DNA of 13,629 nt. It comes from a bacterium. GTDB taxonomy: Bacteria > JAHJDO01. Every line of letters begins with the position of its first letter. Within the stretch, counting starts at the first letter, position 1. The notes beneath the pieces are model-generated. The model did no database searches, was not told where the DNA came from, and saw only the letters and a program-made list of their open reading frames with translations. Position numbers and translations under genes: made by a program. The stretch lies in contig JAUWOV010000050.1 in NCBI GenBank assembly GCA_030611945.1, positions 1-13,629 of the forward strand, read 5' to 3'. Shown here piece after piece: positions 1 through 7,232 of this stretch.

Positions 1-66
1 CCAGGCATAAAACGTTCTTTGAGTGAATTATAGTGATTTGAAAGGAAATTCTTGGCAGAAATAAGT

Positions 67-87
67 AGATTAGGTAAAAACTAATCT
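67..87. other. Short inverted repeat, possible weak terminator
   Basis: AGATTAG (67-73) and CTAATCT (81-87) form a 7-bp perfect stem with a 7-nt loop, followed on the plus strand by a T-rich but interrupted run (91-98). It could end a transcript entering from the left edge. The stem is A+T-rich and the U-tract is poor, so this is a weak call. I see no gene in 1-150. Confidence 0.2.
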
Positions 88-150
88 CGAATTTTCTTTA
101 GATCCCTGTGTTTGCCGGTCTAAATAGGAATTTGGGAAAGATAAAATAAC

Positions 151-178
151 TTGACAAATTCTGCTCATATGGCATAAT
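151..178 (+). promoter_or_regulatory. Sigma-70-type promoter of the toxin-antitoxin operon
   Basis: A perfect -35 box TTGACA (151-156) is followed after 16 bp by CATAAT (173-178), a five-of-six match to the -10 consensus. The antitoxin start codon lies about 40 bp further on. Two more TATAAT hexamers occur at 186-191 and 191-196, but they are too far from this -35 box and have no good -35 of their own. Confidence 0.7.
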
Positions 179-206
179 TATCCTATATAATATAATTAGG
201 ACAATT
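176..206. promoter_or_regulatory. Inverted-repeat operator overlapping the -10 region
   Basis: AATTATCCTA (176-185) and TAGGACAATT (197-206) are inverted copies matching at 9 of 10 positions, separated by an 11-bp A+T spacer. The repeat starts inside the -10 box and covers the expected transcription start. Phd/YefM antitoxins, alone or with their toxin, typically repress their own operon by binding such palindromes, so this is the likely autoregulatory operator. Confidence 0.6.
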
Positions 207-219
207 ACAGGAGGGTAAT

Positions 220-492
220 ATGAGAAAAACAGTAAGCGCTTTAAAGATTCGCAAAAATCTCGGTCAATTATTAGAACAGGTATATTACAAAAGGGATGAA
301 GTGATTGTAGAAAGGGCAGGGAAAGAAATGGCTGTGCTTATTCCTTTTGAAGAATATACAAGAATGATGGTTGAAAGAGAGAAAAAGTTTTCTGTAGTTA
401 ATAGGGTCCAGAAAAAATTACAAGGTGTTTCAGAGAAAGAGCTAGATAAAGTAATTGGTGAAGCAACCAGAGCGGCCAAAAAAAATGCTTAG
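220..492 (+). CDS. Antitoxin, Phd/YefM type
   Basis: The 90-residue protein has the layout of Phd/YefM antitoxins. Residues 1-50 resemble the N-terminal DNA-binding and dimerisation part (KTVSALKIRKNLGQLLEQV, then a strand pair ending AVLIPFEEYTRM). The charged, probably disordered tail (about 55-90, rich in K and E) would wrap and neutralise the toxin. The start is set by a strong AGGAGG Shine-Dalgarno (209-214) five bases before ATG. Its last 8 bp overlap the PIN-domain toxin gene, the usual antitoxin-first arrangement that couples translation. A promoter and palindromic operator lie directly upstream, so autorepression is likely. The assignment rests on pattern and neighbour; the exact antitoxin subfamily is uncertain. 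Confidence 0.8.
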   Translation: MRKTVSALKIRKNLGQLLEQVYYKRDEVIVERAGKEMAVLIPFEEYTRMMVEREKKFSVVNRVQKKLQGVSEKELDKVIGEATRAAKKNA

Positions 493-904
493 AATAGTAT
501 TAGATACGAATCAGCTAGTGAGTGGGCTGCTTAAAAAAAACAGTATTCAAGCTAAACTTATAGAGGCATGGAAAAATCAAAAAATTATAATAATTATATC
601 TGACGAAACGGAAGAAGAATTTCGGAGGGTTATTCACTATAATAAGTTTAAAAAGTACAACATTAACGAATGCGACATAAAAGATATTCTTAATCTTTTT
701 AACACCGAGTCCATAAGAGTCAAAAATGATCACCAGATGGAGATACAGCTAAACGATTGCACTGATGAAAAATTTTTAAAGGCAGCTGTGAGTGGAGAAG
801 CTGATTTTATAGTGACAGGAGATCAAGAACTTTTAGACGTTGTAACCTATAAGGGAATAAGAATAATATCTGCTTCTGAGTTAGAAAAAATTATAACTCA
901 ATGA
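485..904 (+). CDS. PIN-domain ribonuclease toxin (VapC-like)
   Basis: This 139-residue protein resembles the PIN-family toxin component group (COG1569-like). PIN toxins are Mg-dependent ribonucleases that cut RNA and arrest growth. The acidic centre is visible: D7 in IVLDTN, E44/E45 in DETEEEF, D94 in CTDEKF and D113 in TGDQEL. The chain ends after a typical strand at 126-129 (RIIS). I chose the ATG at 485, which overlaps the antitoxin stop. An upstream in-frame start at 455 would add ten residues in front of the conserved first strand and is unlikely. Translation is probably coupled to the antitoxin. It ends 21 bp from the converging permease gene. The family is clear; the RNA target cannot be read from sequence. 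Confidence 0.85.
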   Translation: MLRIVLDTNQLVSGLLKKNSIQAKLIEAWKNQKIIIIISDETEEEFRRVIHYNKFKKYNINECDIKDILNLFNTESIRVKNDHQMEIQLNDCTDEKFLKAAVSGEADFIVTGDQELLDVVTYKGIRIISASELEKIITQ

Positions 905-925
905 TGCGCATATAGTAGGGATAGT

Positions 926-1879
926 CTATCCAAGAATGATTGTCAGAAAAGCAGGAATAGTAATCATAGAAAGCAAAGTTGTCGAATAAATAGCAGATGC
1001 TGTAAACTCCTCATCTCCTCCGTATTGTTTTATAACAACTGAGACTGTAATCGCAATAGGCATAATAGCTATTATGCTTGCGATTTTTTTACTTATAACC
1101 GGCATATTAAAAAAACTAATTAGTATAAGAATACATATTGGTATCACTACTAATCTCAATACATTAATTAATATTACGTTTTTATCTTTGAATACCTTGA
1201 GATAATGAATATCCGCAAGTGCAAAACCAGCTATCAGCATTGCAATTGGAACAGTTGTTTTTCCTAGCGAGCTCAGCAGTCTCATAAACACTAAACCTAA
1301 ATCTGTAACTGGTTTTGGGAACTGCGGGTGGAATCCGCTTAAGGTCATTCCTAAGATTATTGCAATAAGCGGCATATTGACTATTTTTTTGAGAGAGGAT
1401 ATTCCAAGTCTGTGAGCAGTAACTATATAAATTCCTAATGTCCACTGAATGAGAATCGTTCCAAGGTTACATAACGCCAGCAGGACGACTCCCTTTTCTC
1501 CAAATAAAACCAAAACAATCGGTAAAGGAAGAAAAGAGTAATTGTTTATCATACAGGCGTATAAAAATGCGCTCTTCCTGGGCTTTGGTATTTTTCCGAT
1601 TTTTGCTCCAATAATTCCAATAATATAGCCTATAACTACTATCAGAGCGCCAATGAGTATAAGAACCAGATTTTCTCTTATCAGATTCCAATTGCATTTT
1701 TTCAGCATCGCAGAGAAGAGCAATGCTGGCCAGGCAATATTCATTAAGATACCTGAAAGAGATTTTGAACCTTCGTTAGAAATTATATTGAGCTTTTTTG
1801 CAAATACACCAACAAGTATGAGAAGGAATACATAGATTATCTCAATCCAAACCGACCAGAAAGTTTGTAAATAGTGCAT
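926..1879 (-). CDS. AEC (auxin efflux carrier) family permease
   Basis: A 317-residue very hydrophobic protein with about ten predicted membrane segments and the feel of the AEC/PF03547 transporters: an N-terminal helix ending LVGVFAKKLNIIS, the conserved stretch NIAWPALLFSAML near 48-60, and a second half-repeat beginning near 165 (KKIVNMPLIAIILGM) followed by a glycine- and proline-broken helix at SSLGKTTVPIAMLIAGF. Bacterial members export or import organic acids or amino-acid-like anions; the substrate here is unknown. The gene starts 3 bp after the stop of the PII-like gene, so the two are almost certainly co-transcribed and probably translationally coupled. It is the last gene of the antiporter/PII-like/permease unit and converges on the toxin gene. 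Confidence 0.8.
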   Translation of the reverse strand: MHYLQTFWSVWIEIIYVFLLILVGVFAKKLNIISNEGSKSLSGILMNIAWPALLFSAMLKKCNWNLIRENLVLILIGALIVVIGYIIGIIGAKIGKIPKPRKSAFLYACMINNYSFLPLPIVLVLFGEKGVVLLALCNLGTILIQWTLGIYIVTAHRLGISSLKKIVNMPLIAIILGMTLSGFHPQFPKPVTDLGLVFMRLLSSLGKTTVPIAMLIAGFALADIHYLKVFKDKNVILINVLRLVVIPICILILISFFNMPVISKKIASIIAIMPIAITVSVVIKQYGGDEEFTASAIYSTTLLSMITIPAFLTIILG

Positions 1880-1882
1880 ATT

Positions 1883-2236
1883 TTATGTGAGCTCTTCTTC
1901 GGATTTCACAATCTCATTAACAGGCACAGTAAACATTATTCCCGTACCTGGTTCTGTAAAATCGATCCCTTCGTCTTTTAAAATTTTCTCCAGTTTGGAA
2001 AGAAAATTATCTCCCTCAACCAAAGCAAATATTGTTTTTGACGGAGTTTTTTCTTCTCCCATAAGCTGTCTTAATCCGGCGAATATCGGCACTTCATATG
2101 CCAAAAACTGACCTAAGCCCATACTATCTATAATTGTCGCTCCGCTAGCTCCCAGCTCTGCAAGAATGGACAGAACATCCTCTAAATGTTTTTCCTTATT
2201 CAAAACAATGAATAAAAGTTTCGTCCCGCTTGACAT
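1883..2236 (-). CDS. PII-like (GlnB-superfamily) small protein
   Basis: The 117-residue product shows the beta-alpha-beta, beta-alpha-beta order of PII proteins: strand KLLFIVL (6-12), helix to about 27, GASGATIID strand (29-37), a T-loop-like insert (about 38-66), strand TIFALVEG, helix, and a B-loop-like EPGTGIMFTVPV near 95-106, where PII has its GDGKIFV segment. PII-family trimers sense nucleotides or metabolites and bind transporters and enzymes. The canonical uridylylation tyrosine context is absent, so this is a PII-like protein, not GlnB or GlnK. It lies 21 bp after the antiporter gene with a strong GGAGGG ribosome site, and 3 bp before the permease gene. A role in gating one of these transporters is inference from context. 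Confidence 0.7.
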   Translation of the reverse strand: MSSGTKLLFIVLNKEKHLEDVLSILAELGASGATIIDSMGLGQFLAYEVPIFAGLRQLMGEEKTPSKTIFALVEGDNFLSKLEKILKDEGIDFTEPGTGIMFTVPVNEIVKSEEELT

Positions 2237-2257
2237 ATCATTCCCTCCGTAAAGTCG

Positions 2258-3466
2258 TTAATAACGGCTTGTTTTTTTCTTGCCTATTTCTCCCGCTTTT
2301 GAGATAGCAATTTTTGTTGTTATCGGTCCTATTATTTCAAAGAAAATCGTAGTGGCAGCAATTGTGTTTATTACAAGGACTGCCAGATGTTGCCCTTCAC
2401 TTCCTAAAGTCCCAAATTCCTTTGTAGCCAGAATAGCAAGCCCTATAGCAACACCTGCTTGTGGAAGCAGTCCAAGTCCTAGATATTTTCGAATAACCGG
2501 TTTTGCCCCTGCCATTACGGCTCCCAAATGCGCTCCTCCCATTTTTCCAACGGATCTGGAAACTATATAAATTAATCCTACCAGTCCCATAGCAGGAAGA
2601 AGCTTTATCTGAAGATGAGCGCCTGCTATGACAAAGAAGACTATAAATATAGACGTAGTAATAAAATTAATCGCCTCATAAGCTCTCCTGTTTGCAAATA
2701 AAAAAATATTGGTAAACACTACGGCTAAACTCATATTTGCTAAGATAAGAGAAAATTTGAAGTAATTTGATAAACCTGTACATATTAAAATTCCTCCAAG
2801 AGACACAGCTAATATCTCCGTCTTCCTATGCAGCTTTCTTAAAAAATATCCAAGAATAATTCCCATTAATCCGCCTAAAAGAATTGAGCCTAATATTTCA
2901 ATTACAGGTCCTTTTATAATCCCAATAAATGATATTTGGCTGCCAATTAAAAACATCTTTACAAAGGCCGCAATGAATACATAGATTACGACAGCTACAC
3001 CATCATCCAAACCAACAATTGCATATATTGTATTCGTCAAGACCCCTTTTGATTTATACTCCTGAAGAACTGCGACTGTTCCAGCTGGAGCTGTAGCTGC
3101 TGCCAGAGCTCCAAATATCAGCGCAATATGAAACTGACGAGTTAAAAAATAAACGCCCAGTGTTACAAGTAGAACTGCGCCAAATGACTCTCCTAAGAGA
3201 ATTATTAGAATCCCTTTCCCAAATTTACGTATTACACTAATACGCATCTCACTGCCGATGATAAAAGCAACAATTCCCAGAGCAAAATCGCTAAAAATAC
3301 TTATTCTATCTAATGCCTTCAAACTAAAGATGTTAAAGACAGAATTCCCTAATAGAAGTCCTGCAAGAAGATATCCAACAACTGAAGGAAGCTTAACCAG
3401 CCTGGCAAGCTTCCCTCCAATAAAACCACAGATCAGGGCCAATCCTATAAAAAACAATATGTCCAT
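2258..3466 (-). CDS. CPA2-type cation:proton antiporter
   Basis: A 402-residue integral membrane protein of the Na+/H+ exchanger superfamily (PF00999), about 12-13 helices. Conserved landmarks are the N-terminal PSVVGYLLAGLLLG (27-40), GSEMRI (71-76), the broken-helix segment ATAPAGT (124-130) and the adjacent double aspartate VGLDDG (151-156), which corresponds to the ion-binding pair of electrogenic antiporters. There is no C-terminal RCK/TrkA-N domain; the chain ends in a short basic tail, so regulation would have to come from a separate protein. The PII-like gene lies immediately downstream. The ATG is the natural start for the first helix, but the Shine-Dalgarno is weak (GGAAT). Ion preference (Na+ or K+) cannot be read from the sequence. 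Confidence 0.85.
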   Translation of the reverse strand: MDILFFIGLALICGFIGGKLARLVKLPSVVGYLLAGLLLGNSVFNIFSLKALDRISIFSDFALGIVAFIIGSEMRISVIRKFGKGILIILLGESFGAVLLVTLGVYFLTRQFHIALIFGALAAATAPAGTVAVLQEYKSKGVLTNTIYAIVGLDDGVAVVIYVFIAAFVKMFLIGSQISFIGIIKGPVIEILGSILLGGLMGIILGYFLRKLHRKTEILAVSLGGILICTGLSNYFKFSLILANMSLAVVFTNIFLFANRRAYEAINFITTSIFIVFFVIAGAHLQIKLLPAMGLVGLIYIVSRSVGKMGGAHLGAVMAGAKPVIRKYLGLGLLPQAGVAIGLAILATKEFGTLGSEGQHLAVLVINTIAATTIFFEIIGPITTKIAISKAGEIGKKKTSRY

Positions 3467-3510
3467 ACTAAATTAATTCCAGTTTATTTGTCATCTATTG
3501 ACCTTGCTGC

Positions 3511-3516
3511 ATAATA
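3511..3516 (-). promoter_or_regulatory. Possible -10 element upstream of the antiporter unit
   Basis: In the 96-bp gap between the antiporter and batE, the minus strand reads TATTAT at 3516-3511, about 45 bp before the antiporter ATG. The -35 position 17 bp upstream (CTTTTA) is a poor match. The gap size suggests that the antiporter unit has its own promoter, but this site is only a candidate. Confidence 0.3.
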
Positions 3517-3562
3517 TCATTTTTTCATAAAATTAAAAGAATCTATTCTGACTAGGCGCCAT

Positions 3563-4357
3563 TTATATTACCTCCAAACTTGTTTTCTTAACCCATCCGA
3601 TCTTTTTATCGGAGCGTTTTATTTTGTTCCAACCGTCTTTTGTGGAAAGAATATAGATCTTTGTTCCTTCGTAGAGAGTAAAATATGTGGTTGCTCTGTC
3701 AAATGGTCCGTATTTAGCCTCTGCCTCCTTTTTTGCAACAATTGCTTCTCTACCGAGAGAAGATACTCTTTTGTAAAACGAAAAAGAACCTGCAATTAAA
3801 AACAATATAAGAACAAACACCGAGATCAGCAAATATCTTTTAAGCCCGACAATTCTGAGAAAAATTCTCACAGTTAGAATTAAGAAAATAAGCGCGCAGA
3901 CCATACTTAGAATAACAGTCATCTCATTGAGAGTAAATTGTCCGTAGAATTTATCAACCTGTTTTTTCAGCCATGGCATTTTGGATTCTGCAACACAGTT
4001 AGTTATTAATGACTTGGCATACAGGTAATTAGCCTCCAGATCCTTATCTCTGGGAATTAGTTCCTTTGCTCTTTCATAATTTAGAACAGCCTTGCCCAGA
4101 GCGCCTTCTTTTAGATAAGAATTTGCCAGATTATAATACAGATTACCGCTTTCGTATCCTTTTTCGAGTATTTGTTCATATTCTTTAACAGCCTCATCAT
4201 ACTTTGCTTGTTTATAAAAATTATTTGCGTTATAGAACATGTGTTTTTCGCTATGAGAATTTCCTTGTTCTGCCAGCAGGATTGAACAGGACATAAAAAA
4301 AATTCCAATAATAAAAAGCAGGATATACAATAGTTTATTACACTTTAGAAGCATCAT
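3563..4357 (-). CDS. batE: BatE-like TPR and SH3-domain membrane protein
   Basis: The 264-residue protein has an N-terminal signal or anchor helix (9-29), two to three TPR units (about 40-107, with the YDEAVKEYEQIL and GKAVLNYERAKEL patterns), two membrane helices (about 145-169 and 174-194) and a C-terminal bacterial SH3-like domain (about 203-262, ending GWNKIKRSDKKIGWVKK). This order is that of BatE of the Bacteroides aerotolerance operon, thought to act in a periplasm-facing complex with BatD. The start overlaps the batD stop (ATGATG overlapping TGA), so translation is coupled. A second ATG follows immediately, so the start could be one codon later. The symbol rests on architecture and on being next to batD. 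Confidence 0.75.
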   Translation of the reverse strand: MMLLKCNKLLYILLFIIGIFFMSCSILLAEQGNSHSEKHMFYNANNFYKQAKYDEAVKEYEQILEKGYESGNLYYNLANSYLKEGALGKAVLNYERAKELIPRDKDLEANYLYAKSLITNCVAESKMPWLKKQVDKFYGQFTLNEMTVILSMVCALIFLILTVRIFLRIVGLKRYLLISVFVLILFLIAGSFSFYKRVSSLGREAIVAKKEAEAKYGPFDRATTYFTLYEGTKIYILSTKDGWNKIKRSDKKIGWVKKTSLEVI

Positions 4358-6180
4358 AGTCTTTCCTTTTCCAGAAGCCTAATGACTTCTTTGACTTTTT
4401 CAAAAAGGCTGTCTGTTTCTTTTTCGCTGCGCTCTAAAAGAGCGTATCTTGTAGCGTCGCACTTCTTAAAAATATCATCCAAAGCATTTAATATCTTCTT
4501 ATTTATTGCTTTACGCCTTAAAACTTTGTCAACAATATCCGACGTTATTCCGCCCGGAGCAATATGCAGCTTATTCCCCAGATATTCCTTTAATGTTTTT
4601 AATATGGAATCGTAAAATTCCCGAGTTCTTTTTCGCTCAAGAAGACTCTTTGCTTTTTTAATCCCCTGCTTTGCCTTTTTAAATGCGCGCAAATTCCGAG
4701 CATATCTCAGATCAGTTCTCAATTTTTCAGTTCGTTTGTGAACAATAGATAGGAATATAAATATGATTAACGGAAATAATTGAATGAGCAGAAATATTCT
4801 GTTTTTGTAAATGCATGCCTGATTTTTTATCATATTACCCGGTTCATCCTTAATATATACAATATCTCTGCCTAATACTTCCTTTTTAACATACTTTGCA
4901 GCAGATTGAGACGACTCAACTATTCTTAATCCTTTTCCCTTTTTAGATTTTGTTATTTTTATCGGAACAGGTCCTTTTGATATTGTGCGGTAGACTTTTT
5001 TTTCTGTATCGAAACAGCTGAATGTGATTTTGGGGATTTCTTGGACAGTATCCGTATCAGGCATTAATATCTGCTCAAATGTTTTTGTTCCGTATTCCTG
5101 TTTCACTTCAGGATCATAAATCTTGAAGGATTGGTTAGCCTCAAGTTTCGGACAGGTTACTGTCGCAAAATTACCTCTGCCTTTTATAACCATCTTCAGC
5201 GTGATCGGATCCCCGACATTAACTTCCTTTGGCTCAGCTTTTAAATCAAATGTAAAGTTTCCAACAGCGCCGCTAAAGTCTTCGGGCTTTCCCTCTTCAG
5301 GAAGGTCTTTGACCGTTATCGGAATTTCCTTAGACTTCAAACTCAGAGGATAAATCTCTCTCCTGCTAAAAAAGTCCCCGAACGCATCATCTCCGAAAAA
5401 ACTATCAAACGGAGAAGAACTTCTTTGTCTTTTCTTGTTAACGATAAGGTTGCATTTAATCTGCGCAGGACCTAAAACAAGTTTAGCTGTCTTTGTTCCG
5501 AAAATATTTGTTTTAAATTCTATCACCTCATATTCCCTGCCGTTTAAAACATCCCTGTATTGCGCAGGTTTGGCAAATTTATCTGTAGAGAATCCGTTAT
5601 GAGAGAATATCGGATATTCTATATCTCTTACAGCAAGTCTGCTTACATACAATTTTATTGTTAATGGGATAATTTCGTTTAAATATATATCCTGTTTTGG
5701 AACGGACATCTTCAGGAAAATATTATCGCCTAATTTAGATGCTTCTTCCGAAGAAGACCGCTGTGTGCTCTCCGATGCATTAACACTGCCCTCTACAACC
5801 TCAACTGTTATCTGCTTTGAAGTATAGGTTTTCTTCTTGTATTCTAAAGACAAGGGTCCAATCTTGAATTTCCCGACCCGCATAGGAATAAGCGTATATA
5901 TATGGGTTATTGAACTGGAAATCTTTCCGTTGACCATTGACACTCTTGTTGAGGGCCCCTGATAACGGGATTGAAATCCATCTATCTTAGGAAGCTGCGG
6001 CGCAGGCATACGCTGAGTGCCGTAAAAAGTAAGATTGAGATTTATAGCGCTGCCCAAAGAAACCTTGTTCCTATCAACAGAAGCCTGAAATTTTATATCA
6101 GCTGCAAATGCTGTTCCTGAAAAAACAAAAGACAAGATAACTATACTAAAAATCTTCCTAATTAATTTAGAATTTCCCAT
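4354..6180 (-). CDS. batD: BatD family protein (aerotolerance operon)
   Basis: A 608-residue protein with a clear signal peptide (1-26, cleavage after AFA), a long beta-rich periplasmic part made of repeated immunoglobulin-like modules (FQASVDRNKVSLGSAINLNL, and later FDLKAEPKEVNVGDPITLKM), one membrane helix at about 460-481, and a basic, helical cytoplasmic tail of about 125 residues. This is the BatD (PF13584) layout. Bat proteins were named for a role in oxygen tolerance in Bacteroides; their biochemistry is unsettled. I place the start at the ATG at 6180, which overlaps the batC stop as TGATG. An in-frame TTG two codons upstream is possible but less likely. It is followed by batE with a 4-bp overlap. 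Confidence 0.85.
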   Translation of the reverse strand: MGNSKLIRKIFSIVILSFVFSGTAFAADIKFQASVDRNKVSLGSAINLNLTFYGTQRMPAPQLPKIDGFQSRYQGPSTRVSMVNGKISSSITHIYTLIPMRVGKFKIGPLSLEYKKKTYTSKQITVEVVEGSVNASESTQRSSSEEASKLGDNIFLKMSVPKQDIYLNEIIPLTIKLYVSRLAVRDIEYPIFSHNGFSTDKFAKPAQYRDVLNGREYEVIEFKTNIFGTKTAKLVLGPAQIKCNLIVNKKRQRSSSPFDSFFGDDAFGDFFSRREIYPLSLKSKEIPITVKDLPEEGKPEDFSGAVGNFTFDLKAEPKEVNVGDPITLKMVIKGRGNFATVTCPKLEANQSFKIYDPEVKQEYGTKTFEQILMPDTDTVQEIPKITFSCFDTEKKVYRTISKGPVPIKITKSKKGKGLRIVESSQSAAKYVKKEVLGRDIVYIKDEPGNMIKNQACIYKNRIFLLIQLFPLIIFIFLSIVHKRTEKLRTDLRYARNLRAFKKAKQGIKKAKSLLERKRTREFYDSILKTLKEYLGNKLHIAPGGITSDIVDKVLRRKAINKKILNALDDIFKKCDATRYALLERSEKETDSLFEKVKEVIRLLEKERL

Positions 6181-6950
6181 CACCAATTCTTTAATACATC
6201 GGAATAATAACCCTGCTGCTTCATTTTTTTGAGCTTCTCCTTTGATTCTTCTTCATGCTTATATCCTTCTAAAAGCATCTTTGCTTCCTGCTCAGACATT
6301 TCCTTAGGCTTTTCAGCCTTTTGTTTTTTAGCTTCATTGCCCTGTTTCTGTTCTTTTTTGCCGAAATCTTTCTGCTGCTCTTTTCCCGTTTCCCTTTTTC
6401 CTTCTTTCTTCTTTTTGTCTTGTTTCTGTTTCTGCTGTTTTTTCTGTTTATCCAGTAAAACCTTCAGCTTTTTCTCAACAAATTCGTGATTGAATTTAGC
6501 GTCCTTATTCTTTCCATCCAATTCTATCACTCTCTTATAATAGTCAAGCGAGTCCCTTAATAAACTTATTGCAGAAGACAAATCTGTATTTTCTTTAAGG
6601 ACCGCCTGTTTATATTTACTGTTTCCAATATTGTAATTTGTCTTTGATTCAAGTTTCCCGTCCTCTGATATTAATGCTTTTGTAAAAGAGCCAAGCGCTT
6701 TTTCTTAATCCCCTTTTTTATACTGAGCTGCTCCTATATCAAAATTTATAATTGCAGAATTCGGAGATTTTGTTAATGCCTTATTGTATTCCATTAATGC
6801 ATCGTCGTATTTTTTGTTTTCATACAACTTATTGGCATTTTTTACTAAACCTGCACTGCTCTCTGCAAAGACGGAACAAGTGAACAGTGATAGGTAAAGA
6901 GTGATGAGTAATGAGTAAATAGTGATAAGCTTTGAGTTTTTTATCTTCAT
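6180..6950 (-). pseudogene. batC: BatC-like TPR protein interrupted by an in-frame TAA
   Basis: One reading frame of 256 codons runs from the ATG at 6950 to the TGA at 6180, broken only by TAA at 6707-6705 (codon 82). The halves belong together: YKKGD before the stop and EKALGSFTKAL after it form one TPR, where a tyrosine is typical at the stop position. The layout is a signal peptide (1-29), TPRs (about 36-165), then a long K/Q/E-rich tail ending in LKNW, much like other BatC proteins. A single base change (TAT or TAC to TAA) or a sequencing error would explain it. Restart at TTG 6581 would lack a signal peptide. The gene overlaps batD by one base and its hydrophobic core is encoded by a 7-bp repeat array. 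Confidence 0.75.
6879..6927. repeat. Heptanucleotide tandem array inside batC signal sequence
   Basis: Seven contiguous degenerate 7-bp units read on the plus strand as AGTGAAC, AGTGATA, GGTAAAG, AGTGATG, AGTAATG, AGTAAAT and AGTGATA. On the coding (minus) strand the array encodes residues 9-24 of the batC product. Because 7 is not a multiple of 3, the protein repeats every 7 residues (LITIYSL, then LITLYLS). The array forms the hydrophobic core of the signal peptide. Confidence 0.8.
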
Positions 6951-6962
6951 CTAAAATTTTCT

Positions 6963-7103
6963 TCAGATTTCCAAACGCACCTTAAAAAATCTGTTATTAA
7001 TTATTTCCATCTCACCTGATTCTATTCTGCTTTCAAACCTTTTTTTATCCATTTCCATTAAAGCGTCTCTCTCCTGAACATTTCTAGTCCTGTTTCTGGG
7101 CAT
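6963..7103 (-). CDS. Orphan 46-residue ORF, possible tail of a lost gene
   Basis: An unrecognised charged peptide starts MPRNRTRNVQERDALM and ends NNRFFKVRLEI. It stops 12 bp before the batC start. The same frame is open further upstream through the dispersed repeat at 7153-7217 without a stop, and the residues just before the ATG (FSLKAKLGYKR) look equally protein-like. The ORF may therefore be the 3' remnant of a longer gene whose front was replaced by the repeat. The ribosome site before this ATG is weak. I recognise no domain and assign no function. Confidence 0.35.
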   Translation of the reverse strand: MPRNRTRNVQERDALMEMDKKRFESRIESGEMEIINNRFFKVRLEI

Positions 7104-7152
7104 TCTCTTATATCCAAGTTTAGCCTTTAAGGAGAAAATTTTTGCAAATACT

Positions 7153-7217
7153 TGGAAATGGTAAGATACACCCTTACCCCCCAGGTGGAGGATACAAGGG
7201 TCAGGAAAATATTAATA
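7153..7217 (+). repeat. Dispersed 65-bp repeat, copy A (no palindrome)
   Basis: This stretch matches 13492-13539 plus 13569-13585 at 63 of 65 positions, in the same orientation. It begins TGGAAATGGTAAGATACA and ends TCAGGAAAATATTAATA, and contains a CCCTT/AAGGG pair at 7171-7200 around an imperfect G/C-rich stem. It lies just downstream of pdxJ. The copy lacks the 29-bp block that contains the palindrome in copy B. Confidence 0.9.
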
Positions 7218-7232
7218 ATACTAGAATTTGTT

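Noticed and set aside
455-484. A longer toxin start at 455
   Set aside because: It adds ten residues ahead of the conserved PIN strand and has no ribosome site; the ATG at 485 overlapping the antitoxin stop is the normal arrangement.
919-931. GGATAG-T-CTATCC palindrome at the end of the permease gene as a bidirectional terminator
   Set aside because: Only six-base arms with a one-base centre and no T-tract on either side; a stable hairpin is unlikely.
1883-2236. Identity of the PII-like protein as PstA/DarA
   Set aside because: The c-di-AMP-binding TGGFL-type motif of PstA is not present, so only a general PII-like call is supported.
6229-6489. A plus-strand frame rich in serine, phenylalanine and cysteine
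   Set aside because: It is the complement of the K/Q/E-rich tail of batC; the composition is fully explained by that.
6705-6707. Stop-codon reassignment as the reason for the internal TAA
   Set aside because: TAA ends other genes in the window (antiporter, PII-like, cdaA, ybbR, batE) at natural positions, so a global reassignment is not credible.
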